This document shows, piece by piece, positions 56,577 to 64,000 of a stretch of DNA of 64,000 nucleotides (position 1 is the first letter of the stretch; every line of letters starts with the position of its first letter). A model generated the notes under the pieces. The model saw nothing but the letters and a program-made list of their open reading frames with translations, made no database searches and was not told the DNA's origin. The translations under genes and the position numbers were made by a program. Source of the stretch: Collinsella tanakaei. Lineage in GTDB: Bacteria > Actinomycetota > Coriobacteriia > Coriobacteriales > Coriobacteriaceae. The DNA is taken from contig NZ_JACJKB010000009.1 in assembly GCF_016900375.1 (NCBI RefSeq), positions 1 through 64,000 on the forward strand. Direction: 5' to 3'.

Positions 56577-59500
56577 CTACAGCATCACCGCTCGTTTCGC
56601 ACGGTTGATGATGCGGTCGTAGGCCTCGCGTGTCTCCTCCTCGGGCAGGGTGTTGAGCTCGCGTTCGAGATAGTGCAGATGGCTGTTGTACAGCTCGACC
56701 ACCTCGCGGCGGCGTCCGTTCAGGTCGAACACCGTCATGGCACGTCTGATCACATCCTCGCGCGTCGGAGCCTGACGCAGGGCCGCCTCGACCAGCCAGG
56801 CCGCTGACGACAGGTTCTCCAGCTCGATGGCGGCGTCGATGCCGCGCACCATGCAATCGATGAAGCGCGTTTGATAGGCACGGCGCGCGTTCGTGAAGAA
56901 CGCCGGGCTCCCGCTGTCGGGGATGTAGAGCGGTCCGCGGTAGAGCTGCTCGATCTTAAGGCAGGTCTCGACCACCTGCTGGGTCGGCATGGCATCGCTT
57001 CCCAGCAGGACCTCGCGCGCCAGGCCATCGAAGCGCTTGGTATCCGAATACACGTACTCGCCGTTGAGCGCGAGGCCCTCGCCCTGCGTCAGGATGTACT
57101 GCGGGCCTCCGTTGCGCTGGCCCAGAGCCGACCTGAGCGCCGAGAGGGTCACGTACAGGCTCTCCCTCCCCCGGTGGTATTCTGCCTCGGGCCAGAGCTC
57201 ATCGATGATCGTGCGACGGCTCACGAACGTGCCGAGCGTCAGCACGAGGCGCGCCGCAAGCACGCTCGCCTTCTTCCGGCGCCAGATGCCCTCCGTGAGC
57301 GCATGGCCGTTGCGCTCGATGTGAAAGCCCCCGAACAGGTTGATGAGGACCTGCCCCGTCTCCGGCAGCATGCCGCCTGGTATCACCTCGAAGAGCGTCT
57401 CGGATACCGGCGCGCACTCGACGCCCTGGATGTTCCGCACCGCGGCGCGGCGCGGCAGCAGGCGGCGCATCGAGTCGGCCCGGTTGCCGAGCATGGTCAT
57501 GGCAAGCCGTGCCGCCGGCAAGAACCGCTTCTCGAGCATCGTTCCCTTATGGAGCGAATACCATGCGGAGAGCTCGGAGTCGAAGCGCGCGGCGGAAAGA
57601 TGCAGCGCGACGCTCCACGCCCGCGCGACGTCGCAGCCCTCCTCTGACAGGTCGAGGCTCTCGGCCTCCTCGCGGACCTTGACGCGCGAGGTGCAGCGCA
57701 GATGCCCCACGCACTCGAGCAGGTTCGCCCACGAGATCAGAAAGGTCTGCTGATCGCCTGAGAGCTTTATGACCTGCTGTCCGCGGAACTGGGCGTTGAC
57801 GGCCTGCCCCACCACGAGCCCCTGCCATCCTTCGGCAGCCAAACACAGAAGCTGGGTCGACAGATCGGACTCGCGCACAGCCGTCGTCCCGGCGTCCACG
57901 AACCCGCGCTCGTCGACCACCGGCTCGCCGGCAAAGAGCCGCGAGAGGTTCACCACCATGCGCACCCGCGCGGCGATGGGCGTCAGCCGGCGGCTCACGA
58001 GGGTCTCCACCAAGCGCTCCAGCTCCTCGCGTGCCGGCGCGCCGATGCCGCGTCCGTGCAGGATGTCGTCGAGATACCGGTCGCAGCGAAGCAGCAGAAG
58101 GGGTATGTCCACCTCAACGGGACGTGCCGGCGTCTCCAGCAGCTTCGACAGCTCCTTCCACGAGATATCACCCGACCTGCCGACGAGCTCGGCGTACTGG
58201 CTCGCATGCGCGCGAAGCAGCATGGCCGACGTCGACGATGTACGGGCACCGGGGCGCTCGGGGATATCGGGCAGGCCGATGCCCGACACGCTGTCCCACA
58301 CCTCCGAGACCGCGCGCACGCAGGCCCAATCCTCGTCGCTCAGCTCCTGCGCGATGGCGCTGGAGCGCCTCCTGAGCTCGATCGCCGCGCTGCGGGCAAG
58401 GCGATAGTCGCCCAACGTCAGCGCCGACACGTAGGCAGCGACGAGCGCGCCGCTCTCGATGCCGGTCGATATAGTCAGACCGGCCGTCGCCAGCACGCTG
58501 TTCACGAACGCACCGTGCCCGGCAAGCGCGAACCGCAGGGGATACTGGACGACGATCTCCAGGCGCTCATCCTTGTTCAGAACGAGCTGCGCCAGCGCGA
58601 CCGCATCGTCCACGCGCCCGCTTCGCACCAACGCGCGGGCGGCCTGCGCGGCGTACCCCGGCTTGCGTGCGGCGATCTTCTTGCGGAGCTTGGCGAGCGC
58701 AGACACCTTGGTCGTCAGGCACGAGAAGCCGCCCTCCTGCTGCTCCATCCCGAACATCGGATAGTCGCGTCGCAGGCGCGCGACAGTCTCCTCGCGAATC
58801 TTCAGACCGCTCTTCGAGAGCTCTCCGAACGCTCCCGACCCCATCAGCACCATCATGCTCACGATTCGGTAAATCGGGTCGCGGTCGTGGCGAAGCTCAT
58901 CGATCACCTGCCCGTACAGCTGGATGATTCCGTCCTCGAGCGGCCCTTCGCTTCCGTAGCGATCCGTCACCGCCTGAAGGGCTGCCACCAGGCAGGGGAT
59001 TCCCTCGGTCAGGCCGTAGACGTCGAGCGTCTGCGCGATCGAGAACACGCTTACCCATTCGGAATACTCACTCGGCTGCACCGTCAGGCTCTGCGCGCCG
59101 ATGCGCCCGGCATCGGAGAGCTCGTCGACCAGCGCGCGATTCGCCGGCGTGCAGGCGACCACCACCTCGGCGCCCCGGTTGCGCAGTGCCCGCAGCGCTG
59201 ACGCCAGGCGTCCTGCCTCCCCGCGCGTCAGGTGCCCGATCCCATCGACCAAGATCAACGGACGCAGCTCCCACGGAAGCGCATCGGCTGAAAGATCGAG
59301 GTGCTGCAGCAGCTCTTGAATATCCAGATCCGATCCATCGACCAACATGACACCCTTGCGGTCTCGCTCGGCCTCCACCGCATGTCCGTACTGCATGAGC
59401 AGCGTCGACTTACCGAATCCCTCCGGTGCGACCACGAGCACGATGCCCGACTCCGCACCCTTTCCGCCGATTTCTCGCAGCAGGCGCTCACGCCGGACGG

Positions 59501-59600
59501 TCGTGCCGGAATACCACTGCTCGCCCGCATCCTTCTGCTGATCGGAATCCCTCGTCGTCCTCTTGCGCCCCGCCTGCTTGTCCATTGTCGCGTTACCCAT
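56577..59600 (-). CDS. large SARP-type regulator with AAA ATPase and BTAD domains
   Basis: A 1,007-residue regulator. N-terminal NTPase with Walker A APEGFGKSTLLMQYG and a Walker B-like LILVDGI; a long helical middle (about 330-730); then a C-terminal OmpR-like DNA-binding unit (INLFGGFHIERNGHALTEGIWRRKKA) and a bacterial transcriptional activator domain (BTAD, TPR-like) to the end. Most SARP proteins place the DNA-binding part first, so this order resembles the large MalT-like LAL/SARP hybrids. Start ATG 59600 after AGGGAGGA. The target genes are unknown. An AT-rich palindrome lies 110 bp upstream. Confidence 0.88.
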   Translation of the reverse strand: MGNATMDKQAGRKRTTRDSDQQKDAGEQWYSGTTVRRERLLREIGGKGAESGIVLVVAPEGFGKSTLLMQYGHAVEAERDRKGVMLVDGSDLDIQELLQHLDLSADALPWELRPLILVDGIGHLTRGEAGRLASALRALRNRGAEVVVACTPANRALVDELSDAGRIGAQSLTVQPSEYSEWVSVFSIAQTLDVYGLTEGIPCLVAALQAVTDRYGSEGPLEDGIIQLYGQVIDELRHDRDPIYRIVSMMVLMGSGAFGELSKSGLKIREETVARLRRDYPMFGMEQQEGGFSCLTTKVSALAKLRKKIAARKPGYAAQAARALVRSGRVDDAVALAQLVLNKDERLEIVVQYPLRFALAGHGAFVNSVLATAGLTISTGIESGALVAAYVSALTLGDYRLARSAAIELRRRSSAIAQELSDEDWACVRAVSEVWDSVSGIGLPDIPERPGARTSSTSAMLLRAHASQYAELVGRSGDISWKELSKLLETPARPVEVDIPLLLLRCDRYLDDILHGRGIGAPAREELERLVETLVSRRLTPIAARVRMVVNLSRLFAGEPVVDERGFVDAGTTAVRESDLSTQLLCLAAEGWQGLVVGQAVNAQFRGQQVIKLSGDQQTFLISWANLLECVGHLRCTSRVKVREEAESLDLSEEGCDVARAWSVALHLSAARFDSELSAWYSLHKGTMLEKRFLPAARLAMTMLGNRADSMRRLLPRRAAVRNIQGVECAPVSETLFEVIPGGMLPETGQVLINLFGGFHIERNGHALTEGIWRRKKASVLAARLVLTLGTFVSRRTIIDELWPEAEYHRGRESLYVTLSALRSALGQRNGGPQYILTQGEGLALNGEYVYSDTKRFDGLAREVLLGSDAMPTQQVVETCLKIEQLYRGPLYIPDSGSPAFFTNARRAYQTRFIDCMVRGIDAAIELENLSSAAWLVEAALRQAPTREDVIRRAMTVFDLNGRRREVVELYNSHLHYLERELNTLPEEETREAYDRIINRAKRAVML

Positions 59601-59708
59601 GGTGTCCTCCCTTGAAGGGGCCCTTCCATTCGCGACTCCGTGTCTCGCGAAGGGCCTTACGGTTGTGGGACACAAGTAAAGCACTTTTCTGACCGTAATA
59701 TTGCGCTC

Positions 59709-59729
59709 ATACAATAATATTTATTGTAT
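59709..59729 (-). promoter_or_regulatory. AT-rich palindrome upstream of the SARP gene
   Basis: ATACAATAA-TAT-TTATTGTAT, 9-bp perfect arms in an unusually AT-rich 60-bp stretch that also holds TATATAT. Likely operator or autoregulation site for the divergent region. Confidence 0.5.
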
Positions 59730-59807
59730 CTTCTATATTTTGGCTCTCTTTTGGCACAAAGGGCCAGCTCATCAGGGTAGTCAAGTTATATATCAGATGT
59801 TAACAAA

Positions 59808-59834
59808 ATGCGCTCCGGATAATCCGGAGCGCAT
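59808..59834 (-). terminator. rho-independent terminator of nagB
   Basis: On the minus strand ATGCGCTCCGGAT-TATCCGGAGCGCAT, a 12-bp stem followed by TTTGTTAAC, about 30 bp after the nagB stop. Confidence 0.8.
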
Positions 59835-59863
59835 CGTTCGCGTCAGTTGTATGCGTCAGTGCG

Positions 59864-60607
59864 TTACGCGAGCTCGTCGGCACACAGAGAAAGCGCGGCC
59901 TCGTCGGCAACGAGCACCGTGTTGGGGTGCAGCTGCAGGATGGAAGCCGGGCAGGTCGGCGAGACAGGGCCGAAGCACATGTCGTGAACAGCCTGAGCCT
60001 TCTTGTCGCCGTTGGCGGCAACGAGGATCATCTTGGCGGACATGATGGTCTGAACGCCCATGCTGAACGCCTGGCGCGGCACGTCGTCGATGCTGTCGAA
60101 CAGACGGCTGTTGGCCTGGATGGTGGACTCGGTCAGGTCGACAAGGTGCGTGCCCTTCGAGAAGTGGTCGTCGGGCTCGTTGAAGCCGATGTGGCCGTTG
60201 TTGCCGATACCGAGCAGCTGCAGATCGGGATAACCGGCGGCGGCGACAGCCTCGTCGTAGGCGGCGCAGGCGGCCTCGTAGTCCTCGGCCAGGCCGTCGG
60301 GCACATGGGTGCGGGACTTATCGATATTGACGTGATCGAACAGGTTGGTGTTCATGAAGTAGCGGTAGCTCTGCGGGTGATCGCCGGCAAGACCGCGGTA
60401 CTCGTCGAGGTTGTAGGAGGAAACCTGGGAGAAGTCCAGGTCGCCCTTCTTGTACCACTCGACAAGCTGCTGGTAAGCGCCGATCGGGGTGGAGCCCGTC
60501 GCAAGGCCCAGCACGCAGTTGGGCTTGAGGATAACCTGGGCGGAGATGATATTCGCCACCTTACGGCTCATATCGTCGTAATCACGCGCGCGTACGATAG
60601 AAATCAT
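59864..60607 (-). CDS. nagB: glucosamine-6-phosphate deaminase
   Basis: A 247-residue enzyme turning glucosamine-6-phosphate into fructose-6-phosphate and ammonia. GLATGSTPIGAY binds phosphate, YNLDEYRGL gives the catalytic Asp and GIGNNGHIGFNEP the Asp/His/Glu site. Slightly short for the family, like many Gram-positive forms. Start ATG 60607. It follows the crr gene by 79 bp. It should process amino sugars from the PTS and MupG-like block. Confidence 0.96.
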   Translation of the reverse strand: MISIVRARDYDDMSRKVANIISAQVILKPNCVLGLATGSTPIGAYQQLVEWYKKGDLDFSQVSSYNLDEYRGLAGDHPQSYRYFMNTNLFDHVNIDKSRTHVPDGLAEDYEAACAAYDEAVAAAGYPDLQLLGIGNNGHIGFNEPDDHFSKGTHLVDLTESTIQANSRLFDSIDDVPRQAFSMGVQTIMSAKMILVAANGDKKAQAVHDMCFGPVSPTCPASILQLHPNTVLVADEAALSLCADELA

Positions 60608-60686
60608 GCCGGAACCCTTTCTCGAAATACCTTCCGATATCAAACCGGTCCCCGCATCCGGCGCGAGGGCCAATCCAACCGAATGC

Positions 60687-61184
60687 CTACCGCTCGCGGG
60701 CGGTGATGAGCTGATCGAGCTCGTTCACGGTGTCGCCGACATTGCCCTTGATGCTCGCAAACTCGACCGAGTTGCATATGAGAATCGGAGCAGTGACGTC
60801 GAACCCTTCGCGCTCGATAGCCTCGCGGTCGAACTCGATCAGCACGTCGCCCTTCTTGACCGTCTGGCCCACGGAAGCCTTCACGTTGAAGTACTTGCCG
60901 TCGAGTTTGACGGTATCGAGGCCGACATGGATCAGGACATCGAGGCCTTCGTCCGTATGGAGCGCAAGCGCATGTCCCGTGGGGAAGATCGCCTCGATCT
61001 TGGAGTCAGACGGAGCGACGACCTTGTTGCCCGTGGGCTCGATCGCAACCCCCTGACCCAGAAGGCCGGCAGCAAATGTCTGGTCGTTGACCTCGGACAG
61101 AGGGATGACCTTGCCCGCAATCGGCGAAAGCAGCACATTGCACCGCTTTCGCAAGCCAAACGACTTGAGAAACTCGCTGAACAT
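60687..61184 (-). CDS. crr: free-standing PTS EIIA(Glc)-type protein
   Basis: A 165-residue cytoplasmic EIIA of the glucose family. Phosphoryl histidine candidates are His86 in VLIHVGLDTV with His71 in TGHALALH; SPIAGKVIPLSEVND and GDVLIEFDREAIE are the other marks. It can supply phosphate to EIIB(Glc/Bgl) domains, and the beta-glucoside EIIBC at 25180 lacks its own. Start ATG 61184. First gene of a unit with nagB. Confidence 0.93.
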   Translation of the reverse strand: MFSEFLKSFGLRKRCNVLLSPIAGKVIPLSEVNDQTFAAGLLGQGVAIEPTGNKVVAPSDSKIEAIFPTGHALALHTDEGLDVLIHVGLDTVKLDGKYFNVKASVGQTVKKGDVLIEFDREAIEREGFDVTAPILICNSVEFASIKGNVGDTVNELDQLITARER

Positions 61185-61366
61185 GATCCCCCTTGTTCAA
61201 ACCGTGCATAGAATCAGAGAATCTATACCGTTATCCTACCGCAAAGACCTTAGGCAGGATACGCCATTTTGGCAGTTTCGGACCGCGCGACAGGGCATAA
61301 AAACACCCTCGTTCCGTTCACCCAGCGTAGCGATATAGATAGTATTGGAAGGCAGGAATTCCGCAC

Positions 61367-61408
61367 AAAAGCAGGCAGGGCCTGCCGAAAAGCTCGACAG
61401 GCCCTGCC
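61367..61408 (-). terminator. terminator of the rplM-rpsI operon
   Basis: On the minus strand GGCAGGGCCTG and CAGGCCCTGCC form the stem and CTTTTG follows. It lies 22 bp after the rpsI stop. Confidence 0.75.
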
Positions 61409-61429
61409 AATACGTGCAAGTAGGTGCGC

Positions 61430-61825
<396 letters not shown>

Positions 61826-61827
61826 CT

Positions 61828-62271
61828 TTAAGCCTCCAGCTCGATCTTAGTGGGGTTCTGAGCAGTGTGCGGATGCTCGGGGCCAGCGTAGACCTTGAGC
61901 TTCTTCAGCTGCTGACGACCAAGCGTGGTCTTGGGGAGCATGCCGCGGACGGCGCGCTCGATGACCTTCTCGGGGTGCTTCTCCATGGCCTGACGGAACG
62001 TCTCGGCCTTGAGACCGCCGTTGTAACCGCTGTGACGGTAGTAGACCTTCTGGTTGGCCTTGTTGCCGGTAAGCTGGACCTTATCGGCGTTGATGACCAC
62101 CACGAAGTCACCGCAGTCAGAGTTGGGGGTGAACTGGGGCTTGTTCTTGCCGCGCAGGATCATGGCGATCTGAGTGGCAAGACGGCCCAGGACAGCGCCC
62201 TCGGCATCGACGAGGACCCAATTGCGGGCAACCTCACCCTGCTTGGCGTAGTGAGTCGACTTCTGAATCAC
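61828..62271 (-). CDS. rplM: 50S ribosomal protein L13
   Basis: A 147-residue L13. [20 protein letters not shown] and [18 protein letters not shown] are the family signatures. The frame is open back to 62475, but I choose GTG 62271, 4 nt after AGGAG and past the promoter at 62339-62366, so earlier starts cannot be used from that promoter. Confidence 0.97.
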   Translation of the reverse strand: MIQKSTHYAKQGEVARNWVLVDAEGAVLGRLATQIAMILRGKNKPQFTPNSDCGDFVVVINADKVQLTGNKANQKVYYRHSGYNGGLKAETFRQAMEKHPEKVIERAVRGMLPKTTLGRQQLKKLKVYAGPEHPHTAQNPTKIELEA

Positions 62272-62338
62272 TTGACTCCTCCATGTACAGTACGTGTGTC
62301 TTAACAGAGATTCACGGGGCTCTGCAAATGACTGAAGA

Positions 62339-62366
62339 ATTATAGCGCGCCCATACAGGAGGTCAA
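62339..62366 (-). promoter_or_regulatory. promoter of rplM-rpsI
   Basis: On the minus strand TTGACC (62361-62366), 16 bp, then a perfect TATAAT (62339-62344). The leader would be about 60 nt. Confidence 0.8.
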
Positions 62367-62416
62367 CCTGAAGAAATCCCGCACCCAGAGTTTCTGCACA
62401 TGTCGTGCAAGTTCGG

Positions 62417-62574
62417 GGACATCCCGCCGCCGCGGGCAGGCTGGCCTCTCTGGGGACGTAGCCGGGAGGCGCCACGCCGGGGATTCCGGATGGTAGCTTT
62501 GCCGCAGTCGCCGGCGTGGCGCCTCCCGGCTACGTCCCCAGAGAGGCCAGCCTGCCCGCGGCGGCGGGATGTCC
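62417..62574. repeat. inverted repeat with 64-bp perfect arms
   Basis: Arms 62417-62480 and 62511-62574 are perfect inverted copies around a 30-nt loop. The arm contains GGCCTCTCTGGGGACGTAGCC, shared with the 20723 element, and CTCCGTCCTGAAAGTGGACA follows the right arm, also like the 20761 arm. It separates the rplM promoter from the patatin gene. The longest perfect palindrome in the window. Confidence 0.8.
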
Positions 62575-62611
62575 GAAAACACCTCCGTCCTGAAAGTGGA
62601 CACGCGGCTGG

Positions 62612-63481
62612 TCAGGCGAGGAAGGACTTGATGTCCGCGAGACGGCGGGTGCACTCCTGGCGACCCTGGATGTAGAGGTCGAGCAGCTTGGCGGTATCGT
62701 GCTCGATGTGCCCCACCTCGACCGGGCGGCGCGGGGCGAGCACGAGGGCACGACCCTGCTCCTCGTAAGCCCAGATATGCTCGCGCTGCTCGTTGTAGCG
62801 CTCGTGGCGGTTCTCGATGGCCTCGAGCAGATAGGGGTACTCGCCATAGCGCGCCCGCGCGGCGGCCATCAGCTCGTAGGGCCCCTTCACGTAGGCGCGA
62901 TGGCGCGTGAGCACCACGACCGCGCGATCGTAGCCGGCGTCTTCGAGCACGTGCTCGATGGGAACGGAATCCGCCACGCCGCCGTCCAGGTACAGGTGCC
63001 CGTCAATCTCCACCGGAGGGGCCATGAGCGGCAGCGACGTCGAGGCGCGCACGGCGTCGATATCGAGCACGGCGTTCTTGATCTCGAGATACGCCGCCGT
63101 TCCGAACACGATATTGGTCGCCGTAGCCACGAGCGGCATGGGGTTTGCCAGGTACGCATCGTTATCGAAGGGGTCGAGACGGTCCTGCACGTCGTTCAAC
63201 ATGAAGTCGTAGCCGATGAAGCTGCCGCTGCGCGCGAACGAGCGCGTGCCCATGTAGCGCTCGTCGTTGCAAAACGCCAGGTTCACGCGGTTGGGGCGGC
63301 CGATCTGCCGCGATTTGTAGGAAAGGCCGTTCAACACGCCGGCGCTCACGCCATAGCAGGCGTCCGGCCAGATACCGTGCTCCATGAGGACATCGAGCAC
63401 GCCCGCCGTGAACTGCCCGCGAAAGCTGCCGCCCTCGAGGATGATCGCCGTCTTGCCCGCATTCGCCGCACGCTCGTCCAT
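62612..63481 (-). CDS. patatin-like phospholipase
   Basis: A 289-residue patatin-fold hydrolase without signal peptide. IILEGGSFRGQFTAG is the oxyanion-hole loop, Ser46 in YGVSAGVL the nucleophile and the Asp of YLDGGVADS its partner. The C-terminal part is helical and charged. Start ATG 63481, with GAAGGGCG upstream; the frame extends 19 codons further but without a ribosome site. Lipid acyl hydrolase of unknown substrate, commonly single genes in gut actinomycetes. Confidence 0.9.
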   Translation of the reverse strand: MDERAANAGKTAIILEGGSFRGQFTAGVLDVLMEHGIWPDACYGVSAGVLNGLSYKSRQIGRPNRVNLAFCNDERYMGTRSFARSGSFIGYDFMLNDVQDRLDPFDNDAYLANPMPLVATATNIVFGTAAYLEIKNAVLDIDAVRASTSLPLMAPPVEIDGHLYLDGGVADSVPIEHVLEDAGYDRAVVVLTRHRAYVKGPYELMAAARARYGEYPYLLEAIENRHERYNEQREHIWAYEEQGRALVLAPRRPVEVGHIEHDTAKLLDLYIQGRQECTRRLADIKSFLA

Positions 63482-63733
63482 ACTGCGCCCTTCGTTTTCG
63501 TTGCGTGGTTTTTCCTCTTCTACCACAAACGGCGGCACCGCAAACCTCCCCCGCGTCCAGATGGATGCGAAACGGCGGAATGGACAGCCTCCTATCCGCC
63601 GTTTGCCGTATGCTTAAGAGACAGACGACCTCCCATTGAACAATGGATCATCTCGGCGCGCAGATTCGCGCGCGGCGATCGGATGCTCTCGCGAGCGACA
63701 ATCCCGACCGCATGGAAGGGCAGGTGAAGCTCG
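63482..63733. other. divergent control region of the patatin and MFS genes
   Basis: 252 bp with no visible gene. No clear hairpin or repeat. A -10-like TATGCT is present near 63610. Confidence 0.3.
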
Positions 63734-64000
63734 ATGAACACGACACGGCGCGCAAGCCGTCAGGGCGGCAGCCAGCAAGCCCCCGGCACCATCAGCGTCC
63801 TCGGGCTCGGCTACCTTGCGGCGATCTGCTGCGGCGTGCTCATGCCGGTCATCGACTCCACGCTAGTCGCGGTCGGTATGGACACCCTCGTCGAGGCGTT
63901 CGGCTCCGACACCATCACCATGCAATGGGTGAGCACCTCGTATCTGCTCGCGCTGACAGCGGCGGTCCCCATCACCAACTGGGCCCTCGGCCGCCTGGAC
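63734..64000 (+). CDS. MFS transporter, DHA2/EmrB-QacA family (partial, cut at window end)
   Basis: The first 89 residues of a drug:proton antiporter. After a polar start (about 20 residues) LGLGYLAAICCGVLMPVID and STLVAVGMDTLVEAFG form helix 1 and its loop, and MQWVSTSYLLALTAAVP is the family signature of helix 2. Start ATG 63734, with GGGCAGGTGAAG upstream. The rest of the gene lies beyond the window. Confidence 0.85.
   Translation, partial: MNTTRRASRQGGSQQAPGTISVLGLGYLAAICCGVLMPVIDSTLVAVGMDTLVEAFGSDTITMQWVSTSYLLALTAAVPITNWALGRLD

Overview
The window looks like chromosomal DNA of a high-GC gut actinomycete of the class Coriobacteriia, most likely Collinsella or a close relative. The reasons are the GC-rich codon use, the strong set of PTS and amino-sugar genes, a type III glutamine synthetase beside gltBD, large SARP-type regulators, and many long intergenic inverted repeats. 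The assignment is inferred from overall gene content; no marker phylogeny was possible. Genes are closely packed on both strands with short spacers.

Layout. 1-633 holds structured repeats; an acyltransferase follows (634-1656). 1829-6529 (minus) is an arginine operon argC-argJ-argB-argD. 7000-11333 (minus) is an FMN-riboswitch unit: a RibU-like S component, a fused EcfA1-EcfA2 ATPase, EcfT and two small flavin-binding PPOX-fold proteins. 11750-22148 is an amino-sugar/glycan block: CutC (minus), then on plus a TIM-barrel protein, a MupG-like 6-phospho-muramidase, a PRD/PTS regulator, free-standing EIIA, EIIB and EIIC of the lactose/cellobiose family, an aspartylglucosaminidase-like hydrolase and an M20 dipeptidase. 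22231-24612 has an RDD membrane protein, a small GrdB-like protein and a YitT protein. 24819-24962 is a decayed, internally deleted copy of the alcohol dehydrogenase gene found intact at 30819-32033. 25180-28113 (minus) is a beta-glucoside PTS EIIBC plus 6-phospho-beta-glucosidase. 28254-30710 has a DMT exporter with an attenuator-like leader and a lower-GC AAA ATPase with a phased TCAA array upstream.

32379-38113 carries a NusG-II protein, two unknown helical proteins, SlyD, a short indolepyruvate-oxidoreductase-like Fe-S protein, BioY, tRNA-Glu and an AIM24 protein. 38251-46850 is nitrogen assimilation: glnN diverging from gltB-gltD. 47459-51642 is a methionine operon: metF, a separate MetH reactivation-domain protein, and a metH lacking that domain. 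51661-56491 has a membrane glycosyltransferase, a PFL-family protein, a methyltransferase and YhbY. 56577-59600 (minus) is a 1,007-residue SARP/AAA regulator. 59864-61184 (minus) is crr-nagB; 61430-62271 (minus) is rplM-rpsI; then a patatin and the start of an MFS exporter cut by the window end.

How parts may cooperate. The free EIIA(Glc) at 60687 could phosphorylate the beta-glucoside EIIBC, which lacks its own EIIA. NagB would drain GlcNAc-6-P made from sugars taken up by the amino-sugar block. BioY has no private ECF module and may share EcfAAT. About ten long inverted repeats, some sharing arms, lie between genes; these and the amino-sugar block are the most interesting unexplained features.
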